DNA of 64,000 nt, taken from assembly GCF_000801335.2 (NCBI RefSeq), contig NZ_JSEH01000003.1, positions 124,001 through 188,000 of the forward strand. The letters are read 5' to 3'. Source of the DNA: Desulfovibrio sp. TomC (GTDB taxonomy: Bacteria > Desulfobacterota > Desulfovibrionia > Desulfovibrionales > Desulfovibrionaceae). The position numbers and the translations under genes were made by a program. This document shows, in pieces, positions 53,015 to 61,758 of the stretch. The number at the start of each line of letters is the position of its first letter. Position 1 is the first letter of the stretch. A model generated the notes under the pieces. That model saw nothing but the letters and a program-made list of their open reading frames with translations, searched no databases and was not told the origin of the DNA.

Positions 53015-54085
53015 ATGTCCCGCACCCTGTCCGATGTCCTGGCCGCCATCGCGCCCGTTGATCCGGCCCTTTTTCCCGTGGCCAAGGCCCATCTCGACAA
53101 CCTCACCAAGCCGCGCGGCAGCCTTGGGCGTCTGGAAGAAATGGCCGAGCGCCTGTTTGCCATCCGCGGCGGCCAGACTCCGGTGGTCGATCCGGCCCGC
53201 ATCTATGTCTGCGCCGGCGACCACGGCGTGGCCGAAGAGGGTGTCAGCCTGTTTCCCCAGGAAGTCACCCGGCAGATGGTGGCCAACTTTCTGGCCGGCG
53301 GGGCCGGCATCAATGTCCTGGCCGCCACTGCCGGCGTGGATCTCCGGGTGGTGGACGCCGGCTGCCTGGGCGATCCTTTTGCGGCCCATCCCCGCTTTGC
53401 CGGAACGCGCGTGGCCTCGGGCACGGCCAATTTCGTCACCGGTCCGGCCATGAGCCTTGCTGTGTGCACCGAGGCCCTGCTCCTTGGCGTCTCTCTGGCT
53501 GATGCGGCTGCGGCCGAAGGCATCAAGGCCCTTGGCACCGGCGACATGGGCATTGCCAACACCACGCCCTCCACCGCGCTTTTTTGCGCCTATCTGGGGC
53601 TGGCCCCGCAAGCCATCACCGGTCCCGGCACCGGCCTTGATGCCCATGGCGTGCGCCGCAAGGCTGAAATCGTCGGCAAAGGCCTGGCCCGCCACAGCGA
53701 CGTGGTGGCCGCAGGCGACCCGGTGGCCATCCTGGCCGCCCTGGGAGGCCTTGAAATCGCCTGTCTGGCCGGGCTGGTCCTGGGCGCTGCCGCCAACCGC
53801 CTGCCCATTGCCGTGGACGGATTTATTTCCACCGCCGCCTACACAGCCGCCCGGGCCATCTGCCCGAACGTGGCCGACTACGCCTTTTTAAGCCACGCCT
53901 CGGCCGAACCCGGCTATGCCGCCATCATGAGCGCCATGGGCCAAAAGCCGCTGCTCGACCTGGGCCTTCGCCTGGGCGAGGGAACCGGCGCTGCCCTGGC
54001 CCTGTTCCTGATGCGGGCCAGCGCCAATATGTACAACGATATGGCTACGTTCGCCGCCGCCGGCGTCAGCGATGGCGTCGTGTAG
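53015..54085 (+). CDS. cobT: Nicotinate-nucleotide:dimethylbenzimidazole phosphoribosyltransferase CobT
   Basis: 356 residues. Transfers phosphoribose from nicotinate mononucleotide to DMB (or another base) to build the lower ligand of cobamides. Motifs: TKPRGSLGRLEE, YVCAGDHGVAEEGVSLFP, NFLAGGAGINVLA, GTGDMGIANTTPSTAL, SHASAEPGY, and the catalytic glutamate in LRLGEGTGAAL. ATG 53015 follows AAAGGAG. No other cobalamin gene or B12 riboswitch is adjacent. A B12 radical-SAM enzyme elsewhere in the window would use the product. Confidence 0.97.
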   Translation: MSRTLSDVLAAIAPVDPALFPVAKAHLDNLTKPRGSLGRLEEMAERLFAIRGGQTPVVDPARIYVCAGDHGVAEEGVSLFPQEVTRQMVANFLAGGAGINVLAATAGVDLRVVDAGCLGDPFAAHPRFAGTRVASGTANFVTGPAMSLAVCTEALLLGVSLADAAAAEGIKALGTGDMGIANTTPSTALFCAYLGLAPQAITGPGTGLDAHGVRRKAEIVGKGLARHSDVVAAGDPVAILAALGGLEIACLAGLVLGAAANRLPIAVDGFISTAAYTAARAICPNVADYAFLSHASAEPGYAAIMSAMGQKPLLDLGLRLGEGTGAALALFLMRASANMYNDMATFAAAGVSDGVV

Positions 54086-54111
54086 GTGAAAAAGAAGAGA
54101 AGGCAGAAGAG

Positions 54112-54200
54112 GCCTCCGGCGGCCGGGGATGCGAGGAGAGGGGGGAGTGCCTCCGGCGGCCGGGGGCCTGAGGCCCCCGGACCCCCCAATGGGTTAAGGG
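54112..54200 (+). repeat. Palindromic intergenic repeats, type A copy R11 with partial copy
   Basis: Fragment GCCTCCGGCGGCCGGGGATG at 54112, then a copy at 54149: GCCTCCGGCGGCC, GGGGGCCTGAGGCCCCC, GGACCCCCCAATGGGTTAAG. Starts 26 bases after the cobT stop. Same fragment-then-copy arrangement as R10. Confidence 0.85.
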
Positions 54201-54331
54201 AGGGGCGTTACCGCGACGGTGAGCGGGAGCGGGAAAAATCGTGTTTGACGGGAACCACCGTTGCTGCGGTGGTCGGGGGCAGCTTTCCCGGACCCCTTTC
54301 AGGGGGAAATCCAGAGACGAGTGGATGGCTC

Positions 54332-54382
54332 AAGAAACGGATCGGGACCTTGCCGCGGCAAGGTCCCGATCCGTTTCTTTTT
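54332..54382. terminator. 48-bp perfect palindrome, bidirectional terminator
   Basis: Arms of 24 bases (AAGAAACGGATCGGG... and ...CCCGATCCGTTTCTT) with no central gap, followed by TTTTT on the plus strand and bounded by TTTCTT on the minus strand. Placed between convergent genes, it can end both transcripts. Confidence 0.85.
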
Positions 54383-54415
54383 GCTTTCGGGCGTCGCGTT
54401 GCAACGCTGCCGGCC

Positions 54416-55558
54416 TTATTCCTCCAGCACGTAGGCCCCCCGGTAAAACGCCTCCCGCTCCATGTCGGCGGCAAAGCGCACCCGGCTGGCCGGGACCAGA
54501 CAGTCTTCGGCGGCAATGGGCCGGCCCAGGCCGCTTCGATCTACCGGTCGGGGCGTCTCATGGTCCGGGGCCGTGCGCGGGATAACGCGCCAGCAGGGGC
54601 TGTGCTGGTAGACGGGCAGGCAGTGGGCGGTGTTGGCCGTGGCAATGTAGCGCGGCGACCAGGTGTGGGCCTGGGCGTCCGGGTTTAAGAAATGGAGTTC
54701 CGGCAGGTCGCTGACCAGCCGGGCCGTAAAAAGGGGCGGGGCCGGCTTTTGGAGCAAAAGCGGCGGGGCCGTCGGATCAGCCAGGGCCTCGGGGCCAAGC
54801 CAGGCCAGGAAGGCCTCGGGGTCGGCTCCGGCCGGGGTCTGGACGAACCAGGGACCGACCACGTGGGTCGTCACGGCGGTCTGGCGGTAGCGCGCCCCGG
54901 CCAGGATCTTTTCGGCCAGGGCCAGATCGGCGGCCGTGTCGATATCCACGGTTTCGGGCAGGGTCACGTCCAGCCGGTATTCCCGCTCGCCCAGGCGGTA
55001 GCCCAGGCGCATGGCATGGGTTTGCGGGGTTTCGCGCCGCCACAGCATGTAGCTGGTGGAGGAAAAACGCAGCAGATTGGGAAACCCGGCAAAGACCGGG
55101 GCAACACCGCCGGCAACGGGAAAGAAATAGTCGCGGTCCCAGTGCTGTTCCGGGCGCACGGCCTGGACGCGCAGGGCATAGCCGGTATGGATGGCGGCGG
55201 CGGCCTCGTGCAGGCGTTCGGTGCGGCGAAAGGGGAAGGTCGGCATGAAAAGCCCGGCCCAGTGAAGCCCGGGGCGGTTTTCCACATAATGATCCGCCAC
55301 CTGGGCCAGGGGCGCATCGTCGCCGGCCAGGGCGTCCGGGCGCATAAGGATGCGGACGTCCCCGGCCGGATAGCGTTGGCGAACGAGGTCGGCCAATTCG
55401 CGGCTTTCGGTCGAGACGGTCACATCGGCAAAGACGCCGCTGGCCAGGAGCACGTCCAGGGTGCGGCAGACCAGCGGCACGCCGCCGAGGTCCACGGCGT
55501 TCTTGCCGGGCAGGCGTTTGGACCCCATCCGGGCCGGCACCAGGGCTCCGATGCGCAT
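54416..55558 (-). CDS. Cytidylyltransferase (CMP-sialic-acid synthetase/KdsB type) with C-terminal extension
   Basis: 380 residues. N-terminal nucleotidyltransferase MRIGALVPARMGSKRLPGKN with the CTP-binding RxGSKRLPxKN, LVCRTLDVLLASGVF, DVTVSTESRELADL, and LFMPTFPFRRTE. About 150 residues after residue 230 are additional and unrecognised (YRLDVTLPETVDIDTAADL ends the core). Related enzymes activate acidic nonulosonic sugars such as legionaminic or pseudaminic acid. The earlier in-frame ATG at 55735 overlaps the upstream gene. Last gene of a three-gene operon, five bases after the GT fusion. Confidence 0.82.
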   Translation of the reverse strand: MRIGALVPARMGSKRLPGKNAVDLGGVPLVCRTLDVLLASGVFADVTVSTESRELADLVRQRYPAGDVRILMRPDALAGDDAPLAQVADHYVENRPGLHWAGLFMPTFPFRRTERLHEAAAAIHTGYALRVQAVRPEQHWDRDYFFPVAGGVAPVFAGFPNLLRFSSTSYMLWRRETPQTHAMRLGYRLGEREYRLDVTLPETVDIDTAADLALAEKILAGARYRQTAVTTHVVGPWFVQTPAGADPEAFLAWLGPEALADPTAPPLLLQKPAPPLFTARLVSDLPELHFLNPDAQAHTWSPRYIATANTAHCLPVYQHSPCWRVIPRTAPDHETPRPVDRSGLGRPIAAEDCLVPASRVRFAADMEREAFYRGAYVLEE

Positions 55559-55563
55559 ACGGT

Positions 55564-58206
55564 TCACTGCTCCTTGGCCGGAAAGAAATGGGAACGATGG
55601 CGGTCCAGACTCCGCTGCACCTCGGCCATGTACTGGTCGTAGAGGACCACGGCCCGGTTGCTGCCGTGGCGACGGTAGCCGCCGATCAGGCGGTCGATGG
55701 TCACGAGACGTTCCCGTTGGAAAAACCGCAGCCACAAATCAAAGTCGCCGGCCAGCGGAAACTGCGGGGCAAAGCCGGCCCCGGCGGCCTGCCACAGCGT
55801 GCGGGCGAAAAAGGTGCTTTCCTGCTGGATAAAGGCCCGGAAATCGCCGTTGTAAAAGATTGCCGGGGTCCAGGCCGGCAGGTCCGGGCGCACCCAGGTC
55901 ACCTGCCCGGCGGCGTCAAAGGCCGTGGGGCGGCCGGTGATCCAGCGGGCGGACGGATCGGACAGGAAGGCGTCGGCCACCTTCAAAAGGGCCTGGGGAT
56001 GGAGCAGGTCGTCGGCATTGAGCCAGCCGCAAAGGGGCGCGTCGCTCCCGGCCAGGCCTTCGGCCACGGCCGGGTAGTGGCCGGCATCGGGCCGGCTTCG
56101 CCAGGAGGCCAGATGGGGGCCAAGCCGGCGGATGATGCCGGCCGAACCGTCGGTGCTGCCGCCGTCCAGGACGACATAGGACAGGGCGGGATAGTTCTGG
56201 GAGAGCACGCTGTCCAGGGCGGCGGCCAGAAAGGGGGCTTGGTTGAGCGACGGCGTGACCAGGCGGATGGCCGGCAGCGGCGTGCGCTTGAGGATTTCCG
56301 GCAGGCCCAGGGCCGAGACGGCGTCGCGGGCCAGAAGGACAGCCGGGGCGTGGCCTGGGACGGCCTCGGCCTCCGGGGCCAGTTCCTCGGCCGTGAAAAA
56401 GAGATTCCAGGAAAAGGCCCGGCCGAAATTGGCAAAGGGGACGCCGGTCACCGGCAGCCAGTTGCGCTCGTAGGCGGCCCGGGACAGATGGTGCCAGTCC
56501 GGGTCGGCTGTTGCGGCGGCAAAGGACGTCAGTTCGCCCTGCCGGCCGAGCCGGGCCAGCAGATAGGGCAGGAAGCTGCTCGTCCAGGGACCGTCCGGCT
56601 TGTCCACCACATCGAAGAGGTGCAGGTGGAACCCGCCTGGCCGGGCCAGCCGGGCCAGATCAGCAGCCAGGGCGCGCCAGACGTCGGGATCTTCAGGCAC
56701 ATGCTCCAGGGCCGAGACCGAGACGACGGCGTCAAAGGCGGCGTCCGGCAGGTCGCCGGACAAGTCCCCCAGGGCGGCGCGCACCAGCCGGCCGGGATGG
56801 TCGGCCGGCAGTCCGGTCGGGCCGTTGCCGGCCCCGGCCAGGGGGTCGAGATTGGTGTAGGCGAAACGCCCGGCCAGCACCCGCCCAAGCGGCGAGACGC
56901 CGCCGCCGATTTCCAGCACCCTGGCCCCGGCCGGGAGGGCTGCCGACAGGACCTGCCAGGCCAGCAAATGCTGGTAGTATTTGAGATCGGCCAGCCCGGC
57001 GTCGCGAAAGGCCAATTCCGGCGGCGGGGTGAAGGCGGCGAAATGGCTTTTTTGAGAGATGCGCCAGGGCAGAAAGTCGCGGCCCGTGGCCAGGGGCAGG
57101 GGCGGGTGGCCGGTTGCCGCCAGATGGCGTTCCCGCCGGGCCGTGTGCACCGCCTCGGGCAGGGCGCTGGCGAAGAACCGGCTGGCCGGCCCGTCGAGGG
57201 CCAAGGCCGGCTGGCGGCAAAGGCTCACCGGGTCGCGCAACAGGCGTTCGTAGGCCTCAACGTAATAGGCCACCCGGGTCCTGGCGGAAAAATGGCTGGT
57301 CAGCCAGTCGCGCCCGGCCAGTCCTACGGCGGTTGCAGCTTCGGGATCGGCCAACAGCGCCCGGATGGCCGGGCCGGCCTCTTCCAGCCGGACATTGACA
57401 AAGGGGCAGCGCGGGGTGCCGGCAAAGGCGGCCAAGAGTTCCAGGCAGCGGCCGTCGAGAAAGGCCAGCACCGGCTTGGCCATGGCCAGCCCTTCCAGGC
57501 CGGTTAGGTGGTAGCTGCCGCTGGCCAGATCGTCGAGGACGATCCTGGCCCGGCGTTTGCGGGCCAGGGCCTTTGCCAGGGGCAGGCCGGAGACGATGTC
57601 GCTGGCGATGCCGTGGTCGCGCCCAAGCTGCCCCAGCAGGGCGGCCGTTTCCGGCGCGGCCTTGGTGTTCCAGCGGTCCTCGAAGGCCCCGACCGTCTTG
57701 GTGTGGCTGAAAAACACGTCGACGTCAGGCGGGCCGTCGGCCGGCTGGTAGCCGGGTTCGTCCTCGGGCACGAAATTGGGCACAACCCAGGCCCGGGGAT
57801 AGAGACGTTCGGGATACTGGGCAATGACCAGGGCCGGCAGGGGATCGGCCAGCAACTCGGCCACGGGGATGCCCATGGTTCCGGCCACCAGGGCCGGGGT
57901 GCTGTGAAACTGGCGCACCACCGCCGTGCCCCGCCGGGCCAGGGCGGCGAAATCAAGGGGCGCAAAGGCCGTGGAGCCCAGGCCCAGGTAATTGTGCAGA
58001 TGGATGATGTCAGCCCGCTCGGCCAGGGCCACGGCCGCCTCCGGCGTCTCGTCAAAGACCACGTCCTGGCCAAAGAGCCCGAAGCGGGTGGTGTCCACGA
58101 GGCGGGCCTCGATGCCGGCGTGGCGGGCCAGGGCGGCCGTCAGGCGAAGCGGCATCCCGGCCAGCGGGGTGGTGGAAAAATGGACCACGCAAAGGGGCCG
58201 GCTCAT
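55564..58206 (-). CDS. Three-domain fusion: GT-B glycosyltransferase, SAM methyltransferase, GT2 glycosyltransferase
   Basis: 880 residues. Residues 1-330 look like a GT-B enzyme (MPLRLTAALARHAGIEARLV, IIHLHNYLGLGS, GSYHLTGLEGLAMAKPVLAF). About 425-600 is a class I methyltransferase (ARVLEIGGGVSPLGRVLA, NLDPLAG, VSVSALEHVPEDPDVW). About 640-880 is GT2 (IRLVTPSLNQAPFLAAALDS, YVVLDGGSTDGSAGI, GWLNADDLLHPQALL). One polypeptide could attach, methylate and extend a glycan. Overlaps the next gene by ATGA. A longer frame upstream of 58206 belongs to the antisense reading of the CgeB-like gene. Confidence 0.86.
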   Translation of the reverse strand: MSRPLCVVHFSTTPLAGMPLRLTAALARHAGIEARLVDTTRFGLFGQDVVFDETPEAAVALAERADIIHLHNYLGLGSTAFAPLDFAALARRGTAVVRQFHSTPALVAGTMGIPVAELLADPLPALVIAQYPERLYPRAWVVPNFVPEDEPGYQPADGPPDVDVFFSHTKTVGAFEDRWNTKAAPETAALLGQLGRDHGIASDIVSGLPLAKALARKRRARIVLDDLASGSYHLTGLEGLAMAKPVLAFLDGRCLELLAAFAGTPRCPFVNVRLEEAGPAIRALLADPEAATAVGLAGRDWLTSHFSARTRVAYYVEAYERLLRDPVSLCRQPALALDGPASRFFASALPEAVHTARRERHLAATGHPPLPLATGRDFLPWRISQKSHFAAFTPPPELAFRDAGLADLKYYQHLLAWQVLSAALPAGARVLEIGGGVSPLGRVLAGRFAYTNLDPLAGAGNGPTGLPADHPGRLVRAALGDLSGDLPDAAFDAVVSVSALEHVPEDPDVWRALAADLARLARPGGFHLHLFDVVDKPDGPWTSSFLPYLLARLGRQGELTSFAAATADPDWHHLSRAAYERNWLPVTGVPFANFGRAFSWNLFFTAEELAPEAEAVPGHAPAVLLARDAVSALGLPEILKRTPLPAIRLVTPSLNQAPFLAAALDSVLSQNYPALSYVVLDGGSTDGSAGIIRRLGPHLASWRSRPDAGHYPAVAEGLAGSDAPLCGWLNADDLLHPQALLKVADAFLSDPSARWITGRPTAFDAAGQVTWVRPDLPAWTPAIFYNGDFRAFIQQESTFFARTLWQAAGAGFAPQFPLAGDFDLWLRFFQRERLVTIDRLIGGYRRHGSNRAVVLYDQYMAEVQRSLDRHRSHFFPAKEQ

Positions 58207-59885
58207 GAGGCGGCCTCCAGCGGCGGCAGGGGCAGGCCCCGGGCCAGGAGTTCGGCCCGCAGCCGGCCGGAGGGATCCGCCAGGGCGAGGCGTCGGGAAA
58301 AGCGGGCCAGCTGTCCCTGGCCGGCTGCGGCCATGGCGGCGTCCATGGCTTCCTCCAGGCCGGGTTCGCGGCGAAAGGCGTGCAGGTTGGCCTGGGCCAA
58401 CTCCAGGCCCAAGGCCCAGTCGTTGCGGCGATGGAGCGACAGGTTGGACAAAAGCCCCACCCGCTCGGCCTGCCCCCCGGCATGGCGGCTCAGGATCCCG
58501 GCCAGCCGGCGGTCGACTTCCAGGGAGTCCGGACGCAGCTGCTTGGCCGTCACCAGGCATTCGGCCGCGTTTTCGGGCAGGTGGCGGTCCGGGTTAAAGA
58601 GCAGGCCCGGCGCGCTGTCATAGCCGCGCGCTTCGAGGGCGGCGGCGAAAAAAAGCAGGTAGTCAAAGGCGTCGTGCAACCGGGCCGCCTGGGTCCGGCC
58701 GGTGGCCCGCACATAGGCGGCGTACGTCCGTCTGGCCCCTTCCGGATCGTCCATGCGCCAGCAGGCCGCGCAGGTCAGGGCCGCAGCCTGGACGTTGGCG
58801 GCCAGGTCGGGCCGGGCCAGGCATATGCCGGCCAGCTGGGCCACCAGCGTTCGCTCGTCCATGTCGACGGCCACGTGGAGCATGGCCGCGATCACGTCCG
58901 GCGTGGGCGGGGCGGCGCTGAGCCGGTCCCAGACCACGGACTGGGGCAGGGGCAGCTGTTCGCTGCGAGACAGGCGGAAAAAGGTCAGGGCCGTGGCTTC
59001 GGCCGCAGCCGGCCCTGTGGCCGGGCTGCCCGGCCTGTGTACGGCCTCGGCGGCCAGGGCGAGCAGGGCGGCCGCCCGGTGCTCGACCAGATGGCGCTCC
59101 CCCACGGCGGCATGGGCGGCCCGGGCCATCTTCTCGATCAGCCCGGGATGGGCCGCGGCAAAGCGGAGCTGTTCGTCGAGTTCCAGGACGTCGTCGTAAT
59201 ACAGGGCCTCGCGGCCCGGCACGAACAGTTCGGCCACGGCCTCGGGGGTGCGTTCGGAGATGGGCAGGCAGCCGCTGGACGCGGCCTCGAACAGGCGCTG
59301 GTTGACCTCGCCGGCCAGACACTCGTTGGGGGCGACCCGGGCAGCGTCGTAGTGAGCGGCCATGGCCTCGCCGTGGGCGTTTTGGCAGGGGACGAGCCCG
59401 GCCGCAGCGAGGTGGTCGGCGAACCACTGGCGGCGGCGGCGAAGCGGGGTGATGCGGCCGACAAAGGCCATGGCCCGGGTGCGTGCGGCAAAGGGCACAA
59501 AGGGGCGGCTGGTCCCGTGCCAGGTGATCCAGTCGGTCCGGGCCGCGCCAGCCGCGGCAAAGGCATCGAGCAGATGGGGCTGGGTGCTGGCCACGGCGGA
59601 AAACTGGCGGGCGTAATGGCGCTGCCAGAACAAATTTTGATGGGGGTCGCGGGCCCAGAAGATGGTGGGGCAGGGGGCGGCTTCAATATCGGTCAGGATG
59701 AAGCGTTTGCCGAGATGTTCCTGGTGGATGACGCAGTCGGGCGGTTCGGGCAGGTTGGCCAGCAGGCTTGGCAGGCTGGCCGTGCCCATGGGCGGATCAA
59801 TGACCACGGCGGAAACCCCGAGGCGGTTGAAGACCCCGGCCAGGGAGGAATGGATGAGGCAGACAGTGCGTATCTGGGCGGCCAT
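58203..59885 (-). CDS. CgeB-like glycosyltransferase with C-terminal helical domain
   Basis: 560 residues. N-terminal GT-B half: VCLIHSSLAGVFNRLGVSAV, CVIHQEHLGKRFILTD, PTIFWARDPHQNLFW. The C-terminal nucleotide-sugar part has VAPNECLAGEVNQRLFEAAS, GCLPISERTP and EALYYDDVLELDEQL, as in the Glyco_trans_1_2/CgeB family. From about residue 290 a helical, TPR-like extension follows. First gene of the minus-strand glycan operon. Such proteins decorate flagellin or spore surfaces elsewhere; target here unknown. Confidence 0.82.
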   Translation of the reverse strand: MAAQIRTVCLIHSSLAGVFNRLGVSAVVIDPPMGTASLPSLLANLPEPPDCVIHQEHLGKRFILTDIEAAPCPTIFWARDPHQNLFWQRHYARQFSAVASTQPHLLDAFAAAGAARTDWITWHGTSRPFVPFAARTRAMAFVGRITPLRRRRQWFADHLAAAGLVPCQNAHGEAMAAHYDAARVAPNECLAGEVNQRLFEAASSGCLPISERTPEAVAELFVPGREALYYDDVLELDEQLRFAAAHPGLIEKMARAAHAAVGERHLVEHRAAALLALAAEAVHRPGSPATGPAAAEATALTFFRLSRSEQLPLPQSVVWDRLSAAPPTPDVIAAMLHVAVDMDERTLVAQLAGICLARPDLAANVQAAALTCAACWRMDDPEGARRTYAAYVRATGRTQAARLHDAFDYLLFFAAALEARGYDSAPGLLFNPDRHLPENAAECLVTAKQLRPDSLEVDRRLAGILSRHAGGQAERVGLLSNLSLHRRNDWALGLELAQANLHAFRREPGLEEAMDAAMAAAGQGQLARFSRRLALADPSGRLRAELLARGLPLPPLEAAS

Positions 59886-59927
59886 GGGCAGGCTGGGGAA
59901 GCGTTACCCCGCGCCCGGGCGGGCACA

Positions 59928-59981
59928 GCCGGCGCAAACCGGCCGGGCGTTCCGGGGAGCGCCGGGCCGGTTAGCGCCGGC
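59928..59981. repeat. Long inverted repeat downstream of the CBM48 gene
   Basis: Arms of 17 bases (59928-59944 and 59965-59981), complementary except one pair, around GCCGGCGC / GCGCCGGC. It lies between two minus-strand genes, 9 bases after the stop of the CBM48 gene, and may act as a transcript-end hairpin. Confidence 0.65.
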
Positions 59982-59989
59982 TGCCGACG

Positions 59990-60298
59990 TTAGACCAGGA
60001 CCACGGAATTTTCGCAGTCGCCAAACGGGCTGAAGGCGTACTTGTCCGCCTCGGGGTCGCTGATCCAGATTTCCCCATCGATCAGGTAGCGGAACTGGTA
60101 TTCGCGCCCGGTGTCCAGGTCAAGGGTGGCGGTGAAGGAACCGTCTTTTTGTCGACGCATGGCGGCGGCATGGATGTCCCAGTCGTTGAATTCTCCGACC
60201 AGATGCACGGTGCCAGCCCCTTTGGCCTGTTCCTTGGCCAGGGTGAACGTGACCTTGCAAACGGGCTTGCTTTTGAGCGGTTTTTTCTTCAGCGACAT
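59990..60298 (-). CDS. CBM48 (isoamylase N-terminal / AMPK-type) glycogen-binding domain protein
   Basis: 102 residues. After a basic N-terminus (MSLKKKPLKSKPVC) comes a single CBM48 immunoglobulin-like domain: VTFTLAKEQAKGAGTVHLVG, GEFNDWDIHAAAM (the FNxW sugar-contact site), and YQFRYLIDGEIWISDPEAD. Stand-alone CBM48 proteins bind alpha-glucans or serve as adaptors. No catalytic domain is attached. Confidence 0.9.
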   Translation of the reverse strand: MSLKKKPLKSKPVCKVTFTLAKEQAKGAGTVHLVGEFNDWDIHAAAMRRQKDGSFTATLDLDTGREYQFRYLIDGEIWISDPEADKYAFSPFGDCENSVVLV

Positions 60299-60437
60299 AT
60301 CCTCTCCTTGCGATGACGGCCGGTCGCTGTGCGGGAAACCGGCGGACGCACAGCATCTTTTGGAAGCATCTTCGGAAAATATCCCCTCTCTGTGACGTTG
60401 TAAAATCTTTTTTGGGGAATTTGTGGTCCCTTCCGAC

Positions 60438-60833
60438 CTACAGCACCGCTTCCTTTTTCAGCGTTTCCACCATGGCCGCCAGATTGAGGGGTTTGGTGAA
60501 ATAGCAGGTGACGTTGCCCCTGAAAAACGAGGTGGCCACGTTTTTGACGTCGTCGTGGCAGGTGATCATGACCGCCTTGGCCTCGCGGCCCGGGGGCAGG
60601 CCCCGCTCTTTTTCCAGGGCCCGGATGGCGGTCAGCGCGGTGTGTCCATCCATGATCGGCATTTGGATATCCATAAAAACCACGGAGAACGGCTCGCCGG
60701 CATCAAGCGCCCGGGTATAGAGGTCGAGGCCTTCGCTGCCGTTTTCAGCGCAGAGGCAGGGACCGAACCTGGACAAGGTGGCTTCCAGGGTCAAACGGGA
60801 AAGAGGATCGTCGTCCACAATGAGAATTTTCAT
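60438..60833 (-). CDS. Single-domain response regulator
   Basis: 131 residues, receiver only: MKILIVDDDPLSRLTLEATL, phosphoacceptor in VVFMDIQMPIMDG, KAVMITCHDD and YFTKPLNLAAM. ATG 60833 has AAGGGGA upstream. The IQMP-(I)MDG type is common in partner-modulating receivers; no kinase or output gene is adjacent. Confidence 0.92.
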   Translation of the reverse strand: MKILIVDDDPLSRLTLEATLSRFGPCLCAENGSEGLDLYTRALDAGEPFSVVFMDIQMPIMDGHTALTAIRALEKERGLPPGREAKAVMITCHDDVKNVATSFFRGNVTCYFTKPLNLAAMVETLKKEAVL

Positions 60834-60981
60834 GCAGGTCCCCTTTGGGTGCGCCCGGTCAAAGGGACGCGTCAGCTTCCGTGGTGCCAAAAAAGGCTCA
60901 TCGATGCAAGGCTGCCGCAAATCGAATCAGCCTCTGGGCAGGCCGCAAGACTGGATTTTTTTGGCGCGCGAAACTAGGATG

Positions 60982-61012
60982 AAAAACGGGCCGGCCATTT
61001 CCTGGCCGGCCC
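60982..61012 (-). terminator. Intrinsic terminator on the minus strand upstream of plsC
   Basis: Perfect 10-bp stem GGGCCGGCCA / TGGCCGGCCC with a 5-base loop; on the minus strand it is followed by GTTTTTC. It faces transcripts that would come leftward from the plsC region and would shield the response regulator from them. Confidence 0.7.
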
Positions 61013-61044
61013 GGCCCTGGCCAACGTGCAAACGGACGTGATGT

Positions 61045-61758
61045 ATGCGAGCTTTGCTGTTTAAATTGGCGGTTGCTCCGCTGACTTTTTTTTTCAGCAG
61101 TCTGTGCTGGTTGTTTGCCCATGTGGGCAAAAACGGCCTGCTCTCCCACTGGTCTGAATGCCAGTGGGCCAAGTGCCTGCTATGGACGGCCGGGGTGCGC
61201 ATCGAGGCCGATCTGTCGGCCCTGGACCCTGCGGCCACGTACATTTTCATGGCCAACCACCAGAGCCATATGGACATCCCGATTCTTTTCGCCGCGCTGC
61301 CGGGATACAATTTCCGCTTTCTGGCCAAGGAGAGCCTGTTCGCCATTCCGGTGTTCGGCCCGGCCATGCGCCGCATGGGCCACGTGGCCATCGACCGGGG
61401 CAACCGGCGAAAGGCCATGGAGTCCATCCAGGAAGCCGTGCATCTGGTCGACAGCGGCGTGGGCCTGCTCGTTTTCCCGGAAGGCACGCGGTCCATGGAT
61501 TATTCCCGGCTCCAGGAATTCAAGACCGGCGGCATGATCGTGGCCCTGAAGTGCCGGGCCATGGTGGCCCCGATTATCGTATCCGGCTCCGGGAACATTC
61601 TGGCCAAGCATGGCCGGAAGCTGACGCCCGGCGTGGTGCGGGTCCGGGCCTTGCCGCCTTTTGACGCTGCCGCCGCCTATTCGCTCAAACAGCGCGATAC
61701 TTTTAAAAACGACCTTTGGGACCGCATGGACGCGGCCTACCAGGAGATGCGCTCATGA
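61045..61758 (+). CDS. plsC: 1-acyl-sn-glycerol-3-phosphate acyltransferase PlsC
   Basis: 237 residues. An N-terminal membrane segment (LAVAPLTFFFSSLCWLFA) precedes the acyltransferase motifs NHQSHMD (HX4D), FRFLAKESLF, VFPEGTRS and VAPIIVSGSG. Converts lysophosphatidate to phosphatidate in the inner membrane. Overlaps rnj by ATGA, so the two are translationally coupled. A nearby ATG at 61041 is out of frame. Confidence 0.93.
   Translation: MRALLFKLAVAPLTFFFSSLCWLFAHVGKNGLLSHWSECQWAKCLLWTAGVRIEADLSALDPAATYIFMANHQSHMDIPILFAALPGYNFRFLAKESLFAIPVFGPAMRRMGHVAIDRGNRRKAMESIQEAVHLVDSGVGLLVFPEGTRSMDYSRLQEFKTGGMIVALKCRAMVAPIIVSGSGNILAKHGRKLTPGVVRVRALPPFDAAAAYSLKQRDTFKNDLWDRMDAAYQEMRS

Larger units (their letters stand above)
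54086..54415. other. Intergenic region between convergent cobT and the CMP-sugar synthetase gene
   Basis: 330 bases with no gene: repeat R11 (fragment plus copy) to about 54200, then a 48-bp perfect palindrome at 54332. The segment between (54200-54330) carries no recognisable feature. Confidence 0.7.
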
